This document shows positions 1-10,753 of a DNA stretch of 18,948 nucleotides, piece after piece (the stretch's first letter is position 1; each line of letters starts with the position of its first letter). Origin of the DNA: Chrysomallon squamiferum (Eukaryota > Mollusca > Gastropoda > Neomphalida > Peltospiridae). The notes under the pieces were generated by a model. It saw only the letters and a program-made list of their open reading frames with translations, made no database searches and was not told the origin of the DNA. A program made the position numbers and the translations under genes. The DNA lies in assembly GCA_012295275.1 (NCBI GenBank), contig CM022677.1, positions 3,211,520 through 3,230,467 of the forward strand, written 5' to 3'.

Positions 1-1248
<1,248 letters not shown>

Positions 1249-1448
1249 NNNNNNNNNNNNNNNNNNNNNNNNNNNNNNNNNNNNNNNNNNNNNNNNNNNN
1301 NNNNNNNNNNNNNNNNNNNNNNNNNNNNNNNNNNNNNNNNNNNNNNNNNNNNNNNNNNNNNNNNNNNNNNNNNNNNNNNNNNNNNNNNNNNNNNNNNNNN
1401 NNNNNNNNNNNNNNNNNNNNNNNNNNNNNNNNNNNNNNNNNNNNNNNN
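1249..1448. other. Assembly gap of 200 N
   Basis: Exactly 200 consecutive N follow an (ATT)n tract. The round length suggests a placeholder rather than a measured distance. The tandem array probably continues into it, so its size and the distance to the right flank are not reliable. Confidence 0.99.
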
Positions 1449-1840
1449 TTGTTTTTATATTATTTAATTCAGGGGAAATTCAAGGTTTTGCAGGGGTAAA
1501 AAATGAGTTTAAATATATTTAAAATTATGTAATCATTGTGTACATATTTCTAAAATTGTTTAATTAGGGGTAATTAGATTTTTTATAAAAAAAAAAATAA
1601 ATCTAGAATTTTTTATAAAAACAAAATCCATTTTTTCTTTATATTATTTAAATCAGGGGAAATCAACGGTTTAGGAGTAATTAATGTAAATATAATTGAA
1701 TATTATGTAATTAGGGGTAATTATAACTTTGCGTAAAAAAAACCCCAAATAATTTGTTTTTCTTTATAAATTGGTGTAAATATAATTTACTAATTAGAGG
1801 TAATTCGAATTTTTTAATAAAAAAAAAAATAATAATAAGA
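1449..1840. repeat. Three diverged copies of an AT-rich tandem unit
   Basis: Blocks at about 1449-1630, 1631-1752 and 1753-1840 share the order: TTTATATTATTTAAWTC + AGGGGAAAT, then TTAGGGGTAATTA or TTAGAGGTAATT, then a TTTTTATAAAAAAAAA-like run. The third copy lacks the AGGGGAAAT part. Nothing here codes. I cannot assign it to a known satellite. Confidence 0.7.
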
Positions 1841-2440
1841 TATTTTTAATGTAAACTGTTAATTAAATTGAACTTTTGATTGCATTAACCATGACTTTGC
1901 TGTTTTTAATTAGAAGAAACATGATGATCTTCAAGTTGAAATTACTTAAACCTGTCTAGATAATAAAACTTAAATATTCAGTTATCTTTGTTTAGACATT
2001 TCTGCCAGTTTTTATAATTTGCCTTTCCCATTTTAGAATTATTTCAATAAGGAATCTTTAAAAAAATAAATAAATAAATAAAAAATAAAAGAAAATAATA
2101 TTAATCTCTTTAAAAAATGAAGTACAATTTTGTATTTAATATGTTTCCAACCAGAACGAAAATTAAAGCTGGTTTGTTTGTTATTATTTCTTAATTAATT
2201 ACTGTAAAATTCCTATTTTGTAGAAAACTTTTTTTTTCGATTTGTCCCTTGAGTAAAAACAATGAATTTTTCTACATACACTATAAATCTCGAGCTTTTC
2301 TAACAATGCATTATAATAATGAATTAATGTGACATATGTCTTTAAGATTTTTTATCATGAACCCATTTCACTTTTATTTGATGTCATAGATTGTCATAAT
2401 GAAGCCATAATCAAGCAAACTAAATTTTAAATTTTTTAAA

Positions 2441-2442
<2 letters not shown>
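1841..2442. other. AT-rich intergenic DNA, no gene seen
   Basis: No open frame with protein-like composition on either strand. It includes a short (AAAT)n-like tract near 2061-2098. I see no convincing RNA gene or repeat boundary. Confidence 0.6.

Positions 2443-2503
<61 letters not shown>
2443..2503. repeat. (ATT)n microsatellite
   Basis: About 20 uninterrupted ATT repeats follow a T/A-rich lead-in. Confidence 0.97.
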
Positions 2504-2504
<1 letters not shown>

Positions 2505-2970
2505 GACATAGATAATTTCATTTTCATTTTCTTTAAAATAAAAATTACTGCAAATCTGTTTTAAAAAATACTTGGTTTTAATAGTGCTAAAATTTTTTTT
2601 TTAATCTGATTAATTTCAGCTATTTTCAAGTATCTTTCAATGTTAATACAACAATTTAATATCGGGACAATAATATAATAATAAATCATTAAAATAATCC
2701 AATTAATAATTCTGTTTTTTATCTCTATTTTTATATCATTTTTCTGTGTTTTTTGTGAAAGATAACAACAAACAAAACACTTGGAACTTGTATTTATTTT
2801 TACATAAACAAGGACACTGTCTTTCACATGCAGCAGTTATTTGACAATGAACACATTAACTCTTTCTCACAGATAACATGTATGTACCAACTCATCCTTT
2901 CACATTCACATCTGTCTCTCTATGACTGCATCTATTTCTCCTCTGGAAACATACAAAACACAAATTTCCT

Positions 2971-2973
<3 letters not shown>
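2504..2973. other. AT-rich intergenic DNA, no gene seen
   Basis: The only open frames (minus strand about 2561-2827, plus strand from 2828) are low complexity or run into the CA repeat. No recognisable domain. Confidence 0.6.

Positions 2974-3019
<46 letters not shown>
2974..3019. repeat. (CA)n microsatellite
   Basis: 23 uninterrupted CA dinucleotides. Translated Thr-His or Cys-Val runs here are artefacts of the repeat. Confidence 0.98.
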
Positions 3020-3024
<5 letters not shown>

Positions 3025-4133
3025 TTCTCTACCAATCCAATATTTCTATACAACTTCAACAACTTCTTTATGTACATCTCCCTAACAGTTTATATACTTT
3101 CTGTGTATCTCCTATAAAACTAGTTTCAATGTCATATGTTCATTTTAAAATTAATTATTTTAAATTACTTTTGCAATTAAGTTAGTAAGTTACATCATAG
3201 AAAACATGCCTGTCCTCCTGAACTGGTGTTTTATGAGATATGAGGATATTTTTAGTTAGCTAGAAGAAATATATCGTTTGTTTCATCCGATTAAAATATA
3301 ACAATAACATCTTTACTATCAAGTACATCTTAATGTTTCTTCTCCGGTTATCAATAAAATCTCACCAGAAACTTTTAAAATATCAGTCTGAACTGATTTA
3401 TTTAATTATTTTTGTAAACACAAACAAAACTACAATAATAGTAATTAAAATGATAAATAAAATAATAATTAAGAAAGACTACTGAAACAAGGGAAAAAGA
3501 AAAAAGTCAGAAAAGAAATAAAATGATTATTTCAGGCATATATTCTTTACACTAGATCATGATATTTTTGACTGAACCTCAGTTTATTCATAGAGATCTG
3601 AAATCTTATTTGTTTATAGAACATAAACTCTGTCCAGTGTCACAAATTATATCTAGAAAAATACAATGTACGTCAAAATTTCGTGTTTCAATACGATTTT
3701 TATCATGACTCGACACTGATTTTGGAAGAAAAAACTGGCAAAAGGATTTTTTCTAATGAAACACGTGTTATCCAGACAGTCAGCTACACGTCTGTACAGT
3801 CCGACTTGTCTTCAAAAGTTTCACCCAAACGTTTCTTCACAAAACACACGCCGTTGTACAGGACGAAAAGTAACACATTTCTTAAAATATTCTTACTAAA
3901 TATTAATTACCAGAACACTAATTAAAAGTACAATCTGTGGTGTAATTAATGAAATTCACCTTCATCTTTCTCCACCTCACTGACACCAGCTTAGAAAAAG
4001 TATATTTGTAAAATATACCCAACGCTTTGCCAGGAATTTAAAAATGATACTTTCTTCTATTACTACTTCTGTCAGGAAGAGAAAAAAACAACAACACGAA
4101 AACACCCCACGAAAAAACAGTATTCGATCCTGG
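3020..4133. other. Intergenic DNA, no gene seen
   Basis: An 80-codon open frame at 3683-3925 on the plus strand opens with GTG, has no in-frame ATG near its start and shows no recognisable motif. Composition is ordinary AT-rich DNA otherwise. Confidence 0.55.
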
Positions 4134-4290
4134 TGTTATTTGACATTTTATTAACATGTTTCACTGAAAAGCTAAGTAGGAGTAATTTTACACGGCGTTA
4201 TGAAAATAAGAACCGCCATCACTATTTATGTTACATGTTTAATGTTACGTTAACAGAGGCGTAGTGGTAATAGTATGTATTGAAAACATG
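4134..4290. repeat. Dispersed repeat family A, copy 1
   Basis: It shares long near-identical stretches with 5173-5325: ATTTTATTAACA, GCTAAGTAGG, TAATTTTACACGGCGTTATG and AACCGCCATCACT, then TTATGTTACATGTTT and AACAGAGGC. The distal part also matches 12450-12547, including TATGTATTGAAAACA. This copy lacks the ATGCAACTTC present between GAAAATAAG and AGAACCGCC in copy 2. Family not recognised. No coding frame. Confidence 0.85.
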
Positions 4291-4540
4291 AATCTGGAAA
4301 TCTAGCTCGCTATGTTTCTCAGTTTCTAAATTATTCCAGTAGAATATAAGCCAAGTATCAACTCGTCAGCTACTGTTCAAAAAAGGGTACATAACTCTGT
4401 ATTTCCCTGCAGCATTTTATTGGTGTTTTTTTTTTCAATTCGCAGTTTCAGAGATTTAGTTTTAACTGTAGAAAAATGTGACATTTTATATTTTCATACC
4501 TACATAATACCTTATAATAAGTGTAAGCCATAATTTTTTA
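4291..4540. other. AT-rich intergenic DNA, no gene seen
   Basis: Nothing beyond short T runs and background sequence. Confidence 0.5.

Positions 4541-4594
<54 letters not shown>
4541..4594. repeat. T-run plus (ATT)n microsatellite
   Basis: Ten T followed by about 14 ATT repeats. Confidence 0.96.
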
Positions 4595-4870
4595 CCATTG
4601 AGCTTCTCAAATAAATATCCGGCTCATTTTCACCTTTTTATTTTTATGTAAACAAAAATATAAATAAATACAAAAATACAACATCATGTTTTGTTTCTCA
4701 ACAAAAGGATTGAAAAGTGGATATCTCCAGGTTACTTGTCTGTGTGAAGCTATAGCTACGTCATAAAATATACTGACATCCAGACTGGAGCGATGATGTT
4801 AACTTTTCAAGTGCTATGGATATTTAGAAATAAAGAAATCGAATAAAGATTAACATGTTCTTTTCTTTGT

Positions 4871-5098
4871 ATTACTATTGCTGTTGTTGTTGTTGTCGTT
4901 GTTGTATGATCTTTTTGGTGTTTTTTTTAATGTTTATACTGTAGCACTATAGTAAACACTATAGGTGTGATTTTTACTGTGGAAATACTGTATACATTCA
5001 GAAATGTAGATTGGGATTACTATTGTTGCTGTCGTTGTCGTTGTTGTTTTATGTTTATACTGTAGCATTATAGTAAACATTACAGGTGTGATTTTACA
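4871..5098. repeat. Tandem duplication, period about 121-145 bp, with a TTG-rich tract
   Basis: Copy 1 starts ATTACTATTG at 4871 and copy 2 starts ATTACTATTG at 5016. Both continue with a (TTG)n/TCG tract, then TGTTTATACTGTAGCA (4931 and 5052) and TATAGTAAACA-TA-AGGTGTGATTTT. The two halves are offset by slightly different amounts because the TTG tract differs in length. Open frames through it on the minus strand are Thr runs encoded by the repeat. Confidence 0.85.
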
Positions 5099-5172
5099 GG
5101 TGTGGTTCCAGATTAGCGTGTTTTTATAAACAACAGTAGAATTATATGTGAATATCGAGAACGCTTCCATAC

Positions 5173-5325
5173 TAATGTGATATTTTATTAACAGAACTTG
5201 TTTCACAGAACAGCTAAGTAGGAATAATTTTACACGGCGTTATGAAAATAAGATGCAACTTCAGAACCGCCATCACTGTTTATGTTACATGTTTTATGTT
5301 GTAAACAGAGGCATAGCGGTAAAGT
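5173..5325. repeat. Dispersed repeat family A, copy 2
   Basis: Matches copy 1 across ATTTTATTAACA, GCTAAGTAGGA, TAATTTTACACGGCGTTATG, AGAACCGCCATCACT, TTATGTTACATGTTTTATGTT and AAACAGAGGC. It keeps the GCAACTTCAG segment also seen in the third copy. It begins shortly downstream of the 4871-5098 tandem duplication. Same orientation as copies 1 and 3. Confidence 0.85.
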
Positions 5326-5754
5326 GATATTCTATTATCTCCCCTATAATCTATATATAAGCTATATATAAAAGTAAAATATTACGGTTCTTTCGCTGAA
5401 TTTAAATGTATTAGTATAAACAGGTCTGGTTGAAGCAAATAAACTATAAATATTGTCGTTCAGTTCCATTATAAGTGGTAAACAGCGTTAATCATAATAA
5501 CAAGAACATTTTTTTTGTTTCATTACTGCAATACAAAGGACATTTCAGTTGCCGTTTACAGGGACAAATATATAAATTTATTAACATTAATATTAATATC
5601 TAAGATCCTTCAGTATTTTAGGCATACACAGAACATCTCCCATTGAGATAAAATATCATCGCTGCTTTATTATCAATGTTTTCTGCAGTGTTTATCATTT
5701 CTTTTACTGAAGTTTTAATTACAGCGACACCTGCACTTATCACTGTAATCTGAG
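5326..5754. other. AT-rich intergenic DNA, no gene seen
   Basis: A (TATA)-rich patch lies near 5350-5372. No coding or RNA signal recognised. Confidence 0.5.
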
Positions 5755-5873
5755 AGGTAGATAGGTAGGTGGATAGACAGATAGACTGACAGATAGATGG
5801 AGAGTGAGACAGACAGACATATATAGAGAGAAATCCATAGACAGACATACAGACACACAGACAGATAGAAAAA
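5755..5873. repeat. Imperfect (GATA/GACA)n microsatellite
   Basis: Interspersed GATAGATAG, GACAGATAG, AGACAGACAGAC and ACAGACA units over about 120 bp. The 86-codon minus-strand frame through it is low-complexity Ser/Ile/Cys/Leu from the repeat. Confidence 0.9.
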
Positions 5874-6420
5874 CCCAAAACTGAATAATTAAAATGACCA
5901 ATAAAAGAAAGTTGTGAAAAGCGAGGTTAATGTGATATTATATAATAATGCATGTACAAAAAAGTTCTTACAAGTTCATTTGCCTATATATTATAAAATG
6001 TCTATCTATATCTATGTCAATCAATGCAATTATTATTTAACATAACATAGAATATATACATAAACACCCTCTCACTGATATGAACTTACGTATATAACTA
6101 TCCTCTAACGCAAACACGTATACCAAACTATTTCTTTTCTATGTGTGTGTAACTGGGTATGTGTGTGTCTGTGTCTCTGTTTATTTGTTGATAATTGTTT
6201 CTTTCTTTATAATGACGACTGTAATACTGACATAACGACATTAACGACAAAAACAACAATACTGATTGCAATACTACTACTTAAAATGATAAATAAAATA
6301 GTAATTCTGACCCACATTAATGAGTAGTTTGGTCCTCAAATTTGTTGTACTGATTATTGCTTACTACAAATAATAATTAGTCCTAATCATAATACAAGTC
6401 AAATTCAAAACTTGGATAAA
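5874..6420. other. AT-rich intergenic DNA, no gene seen
   Basis: A (GT)-rich tract lies at about 6141-6180. The short Cys/Leu-rich open frame from it is a repeat product. The decayed transposase-like unit described next may extend into this stretch as 3' untranslated sequence, but I see no boundary. Confidence 0.45.
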
Positions 6421-6859
6421 CTAAACTCCTTGACAAATATCACACAAGAATACAATATCTTTCTACTGCACCAGCTGGGATTTCAAGATTTGCGCAAGAA
6501 TCAAGACAATACCAATTTGGGCACCCGTCACATCCTATGAACTCATCAGAATTCATTCCATCATCAACTCTGCACAGAGTTCACATTGTTCTTGTGTATC
6601 TACTACATCTCTGTCTTCTAGTTCAGACTCATCATCAACGTTTTCTTTGACTGCATCCACCGGTTCTGCTGTAGCATTCAAATTGAACTGCCGTTTTGTC
6701 TTTGATATCTTCTATTTGTTGTTGATGTAATTTTGCCTTTAAAACATTTGCTTTCTTTGCCTTTTCTGCCTCCTTCTTCTTCTCCTCTGCCAACTCTTCT
6801 TCATACCTCTTGACACTTTCTTCTTCGGTCAATGCCTCGGATACCTCATCCTTTTGATT
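6421..6859 (-). pseudogene. Decayed transposase-like C-terminal tail with PHD-like zinc finger
   Basis: Reading the minus strand, the first frame (6859 to 6635) gives a highly charged segment: EVSEALTEEESVKRYEEELA, then a Lys/Glu/Ala-rich coiled-coil-like stretch. A second frame (about 6640 to 6554) gives an acidic linker and CELCAEL. A third frame (about 6553 to 6443) gives DEFIGCDGCPNWYCLDSCA. A further shift gives CDICQGV and a TAG at 6423-6421. Together these supply the CxxC...CxxC...(C)xxxxC...CxxC order of a PHD-like finger. A charged, LT-E-containing linker followed by a PHD-like finger is how many invertebrate pogo/Tigger or Jerky-like DDE transposases end. That family link is inference, since no DDE core is visible upstream. 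At least three frame changes show it is dead. It could instead be a retrocopy of a PHD-finger host gene. Confidence 0.55.
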
Positions 6860-7664
6860 TTATTGCCCCAAGTGGTGGAGTTAAATAAAAAGCATATTTC
6901 TTGCCTAATTATCAAGTTTCTCCTGCTGAACTTAAAAACCGATTATATGTTAAAACCTGTTATAATTTATCACTAACCTTTTGTCTATAGGACTAAAAAA
7001 TAACACTCACTTTTGAAACCTCAAAATGCAGTATAGCGGCTGCAAGTCATAATAAACCTCGGAGGCCAGAATTGCCCCAACTTACTACTAGTTTTAAATC
7101 AAATAATTTTCATGAATTAAATAAATTCAGTGAATGATCTCTATTCAGGCGACTTGAATTACTTTCTTTCTTCTTTTTTTTTTTGGTAAATTTTACCTAA
7201 CACTCAGTCTTTTTTGTATATTTGCCAACGTGCGTGTTAAATAGAGTTGTTTCTCTTAGACCACGAACTTCTGAAATAGATTACTCCTCGCATATACGAG
7301 GTGACGGTAAATTAGATTTGCTGCTTTTAGATGAAAATAACCAATTCTGTATAATGTTTTGTAGCAGACAGAATCAGCTTATTAACATTCCCTGCGTTTT
7401 CTTTGTGTTTTAACTAACCACTTTCCTGTATTTTTGGTTTATTTAACGTGATATTATTATTTGATGAATTATTGTAAAATTGCATTTAATATTTTTCATT
7501 TAATTTTATTAATTTATTTTATTTATTTATTTCATTTATTTTAGTTGAAAAAATAGTTAGGAAAGTAGCAAGAGATCACGGTTTTGTAATATGAACAACA
7601 ATCTTTCTGAGTGTAAATCAAAAAAAGTTCAGAAAGTAGACGTAAAATAATTGTATTTGGAAGT
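6860..7664. other. AT-rich DNA, no clear gene
   Basis: If 6421-6859 is a transposase tail, its core should lie here on the minus strand, but I find no DDE motif and stops are frequent. TTGCCCCAA occurs near 6866 and 7073. CCTCG-CATATA-CGAGG (7286-7301) is a small palindrome. The 63-codon plus-strand frame 7222-7413 opens with TTG and has no recognisable domain. An (ATTT)n-like tract spans about 7500-7545. Confidence 0.45.
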
Positions 7665-7670
7665 TTAATA

Positions 7671-7715
7671 ACTTCCGTAACCTCACGGAAACTTCCGATC
7701 GAAATCCAAGATGGC
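7671..7715 (+). promoter_or_regulatory. Candidate TATA-less promoter: ETS-like and YY1-like motifs
   Basis: Two ACTTCCG motifs (7671-7677, 7691-7697) flank an ACGGAA (7685-7690). The first and the ACGGAA form the inverted repeat TTCCGT-AACCTC-ACGGAA. All three contain the GGAA core of ETS-family sites. CCAAGATGGC at 7706-7715 resembles the YY1 element and overlaps the ATG at 7711. Clustered ETS plus YY1 motifs next to a start codon are typical of TATA-less housekeeping promoters in animals. The patch also carries several CpGs in AT-rich DNA. Activity is not shown by sequence alone. Confidence 0.4.
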
Positions 7716-7810
7716 AGCATCGAACGCCGATCAATATTTACACACTTTTAAACATGTAGACCTTTATAATGCAATAATTCTACATAGATCATTAAAAGTA
7801 ATTTGGAGAA
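7711..7810 (+). CDS. Candidate first coding exon, unknown protein
   Basis: ATG at 7711 sits in a good context (CCAAGATGG) directly after the ETS/YY1-like cluster. The frame begins MAASNADQYLHTFKHVDLYN and stays open to TAA at 7849-7851, giving 46 residues if unspliced. A possible splice donor GAA|GTATGT at 7811 would end the exon after 33 codons plus one base. Weaker donors (AAA|GTAATT near 7798) also exist. I do not recognise the peptide and no second exon is identifiable here. A MAA(S) start with this context is common in conserved cytosolic or mitochondrial proteins, which is weak evidence. It may also be a chance frame. Confidence 0.3.
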
Positions 7811-7967
7811 GTATGTCATATAATCAATGCCTCTTATACATAGATGGCTAATACTCTGTAGTATTTGCTGAAAACGTGGTAACATTTTTTTTTTCTGGCG
7901 TTGACTTAATATACCATCTCGTACCCAATTCGTACTATTTTTTTTACCCTTTTCATTACAACATCGT

Positions 7968-7968
<1 letters not shown>

Positions 7969-8011
<43 letters not shown>
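7969..8011. repeat. Poly(A) tract, 43 bp
   Basis: 43 consecutive A, then an A/T-rich tail to about 8070. It could be the 3' end of a small plus-strand retrocopy, but no AATAAA lies just upstream and I see no target duplication. Confidence 0.9.
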
Positions 8012-8019
<8 letters not shown>

Positions 8020-8059
8020 TAAAAAATAAAAATAATAAGTAAATAAATAAAAATAAAAT

Positions 8060-8218
8060 TAAATAATTTTCACTGACGCTGGTTGGAAGGATGCATCTAT
8101 CCATATAGATATACACACATACACACATACATACACACACGTGTATAGGAACGATAATATATTTGTATGTTTAGAAGATGATTAGTATGTATATGTATAT
8201 AAAAGGATAAGTAACTAC

Positions 8219-8262
<44 letters not shown>

Positions 8263-8769
8263 AATGGTGGATAGGTGGTAGATGATAACAGACAGGTAAA
8301 CTGATAGACAGAAGAAAGACAGATTACTAGAAAGATAAATCGATGGAAGGAGGTATGAGTATATACCTGCACATCTGTAAGAACGACTGACTCTGTTGCT
8401 TATGTATAAATAGATAGATAAATAAATAAATATATTTATAGATAGATAACTAGATAGTGAGTCCAAGATAGACTGTGGCTATGTATAACTGAGAAGGTGA
8501 GATAGATTGATATAGAGATAGTTTAGACATCGCTTCAGAGATAGATTGATATGTTCGGTAGAAAATAATTAGGTACATATAGATAGATATATACAGCTAA
8601 ACTGATGTGCAGGTGTGTGCATAAATGTATGTGTTAGAGAGAATGGTTATATAAATGTGTGTCAAACATAGTGCTCTTTTTTGTGGATTTTTGAGAGAGT
8701 CAGATGATTGATAGAGAGATAATGGATTAAATATAAATAAATAAATACATGAGTGAATAGATTTATGTG

Positions 8770-8800
<31 letters not shown>

Positions 8801-9400
8801 TAGAGAGGTTAGATGTAGATGGATGGATGGACACAAACACAAACTGTAAAAACTACATAAATAGATACATAGCTACATAGGTTCATAATAATGATTATTT
8901 GTATTTATGTTAGAGGATTGGTATATAACTGAATGTATGAATAAGAGTATGTTTATATGGGTGTCAGAATGCAGTCAGATTGCAGTCAGATAGCTAGACT
9001 GAGAGAGACTGATATGTAGGTATGGTTATATGTATTTGTGTGTTATAGAGAGAACAGGTATTGACCTCACTATGAAACAGAGAAGTGAGTTTTCAGAGAA
9101 TGAGAGATAATTATATATATAAATATATAGATATAGACAGACAGACAGACAGACAGAGGATAGTGATGAATAAATGGTTAGCTAGACAGGTAATGGACAC
9201 ATGTATATGAGTAAGAAAATCATATGATTTCTTCATTAAAGTCTGTTTCTATGTTAGAAAGAGGTGAGCAGGTGCAAGTTTAAGCTACACCACAGGTTGA
9301 CCAATAAAGAGACAGATAGACAACTAGCCAGAGAACTTGATGATAAAATAAAACAAATATATAGATAGACAGACAGATAGATAGAAACATGGAGGTAAGT
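8060..9400. repeat. Long simple-sequence field (GATA/GACA/TGTA types)
   Basis: About 1.3 kb dominated by GATAGATAG, AGACAGAC, TACACACATACA, ATAAATAAAT and TGTGT words. Distinct blocks are (GT)19 at 8222-8259, (TA)12 at about 8769-8792 and (GACA)n at 9135-9157. A GTGTTAGAGAG-like word recurs at about 8631, 8797, 8907, 9040 and 9251. Minus-strand open frames across this stretch are Ile/Tyr/Leu/Ser or Thr-His runs from the repeats and are not genes. Confidence 0.85.
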
Positions 9401-10077
9401 AAGGATGGATGGAGTGTTAGATGGTGGGATGGATGAAAGTGTTGGTGCAATGAAGAATTGGGAAAATAATAAAAGGATAAAAAGAAGGAATGACGGACTG
9501 AAAGTTTTCAATTATATAAAAAATTACTTTTCAGACATTAACACATTGTTAACACATAAGGTCCTCATTGTAGGTCCATGGATTGAGTGATGTATCAATG
9601 GAATTTGGCTTAAAATATAAACTGTGTGATGAGGAATATGTGGAGTTAGGAGGGATATGACTGGAAGTACAAATAAATTGTTAATGAGAGATTAGCGATT
9701 TCTGGCATTGTTTATGAAGAGAACATTAATTTGGAAATCTACACTGAAAGCATAGACGTCATCCATTGATACGAAGTAAATATGGTAAGATACAAAGATG
9801 TCTGTAACAGTTTGTGTTAAAGAGCACATTAATCACAGCACCTGTCATACTTAATTATCAGTTAATATCTGGTAAAATGAAATAATCCATCTAATTAGAG
9901 TAATCTGGAGAGTGACAGAGAGCATAAGAAAGCCAGAGGGAAATATTTATATGTCATAACTTATTCTTAAGTACATACACTTCTGTCTATACTCTGTTGG
10001 CCTGGCTGTACATCTGTATATAGAAAGGGCTTTCAAATGAATTCAAATGTATTCGAAATTAGAAAAAAATAGCAATA
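9401..10077. other. Intergenic DNA, no gene seen
   Basis: GATGGATG words at 9400-9435 fade into ordinary AT-rich sequence. The 61-codon plus-strand frame at 9405-9590 begins inside this simple repeat and shows no domain. Confidence 0.5.
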
Positions 10078-10745
10078 CCCTATGTATGGACTTCTAAAAT
10101 ATATGGAGCGGCTATCTCTTCTCAGTATGAATAAAATCTGATATCATTTCTGAAATGAGTTGGAACACTTCAAAATAAAAAATAAATAGTACAAATTAAA
10201 AATTTTAACTATAGTTAATTATGTAATAATGTAGCTTTTAAGAACAAAATCTGTGCGAAACCTGATTGCATGAAAGAGAAAAGCAACACCACTTTTTAAT
10301 TTAAAAAATATTAATCTATACAAACATCGTACATATGTTGAATATATATATATGAATGTATTCTAAAAATTTCTGAATTATTGTTACTGTTTTGTAAATA
10401 TATGTTCATAAATGCAACATTGAGAAGAAAAAACTTATTTAATTTGCTGTCACCACCACTGATCAAAATATAAATGACTGGCATGATTTTCATGTTTATG
10501 ATATTTCGTGTTTGAAACGTTTTGTCAACTTTTGTGTTCATCAGTTGTTTTTGCCAGTTCAGGCTTTGAGCTGCTTTTTGCTTCCAGTCAGCTCAGGTCG
10601 TGCTTTTCACGTTCCCGCTACACACGGGAAGAGGGTGGAGCCCATGGACGTCGGTGTCGTTGCACTGGACGTGAACGATCGGGAGAACCAAAGAAATCCA
10701 CCTGTACAAGAAGAAAAGAAAACTGTTTATTTATTATGTAATGTT
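10078..10745. repeat. Duplicated block B, copy 1
   Basis: 10098-10310 matches 11268-11490 closely: GGAGCGGCTA, CTCAGTATGAATAAAATCTG, ATTTCTGAAATGAGTT, AAATAGTACAAATTAAAA, ATTATGTAATAATGTAG and CCTGATTGCATGAAAGAGAA. 10480-10735 then matches 12190-12440: TTTATGAT-TTTCGT, TTTGAGCTGCTTTT, ACACACGGGAAGA, CCCATGGAC and ACAAGAAGAAA. Similarity between these two parts (10311-10480) is weaker. No coding frame with a recognisable domain. Confidence 0.85.
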
Positions 10746-10753
10746 ATCTTTAC

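Noticed and set aside
2828-3185. Open frames with Thr-His or Cys-Val runs
   Set aside because: Produced by the (CA)n microsatellite.
3683-3925. 80-codon plus-strand frame
   Set aside because: Opens with GTG, no domain, no promoter or splice context.
5618-5878. Cys/Ser/Leu-rich minus-strand frame resembling a small secreted peptide
   Set aside because: Composition is explained by the GATA/GACA repeat.
8097-9511. Several minus-strand hydrophobic frames that look like membrane proteins
   Set aside because: All are translations of GATA, GT and TA simple repeats.
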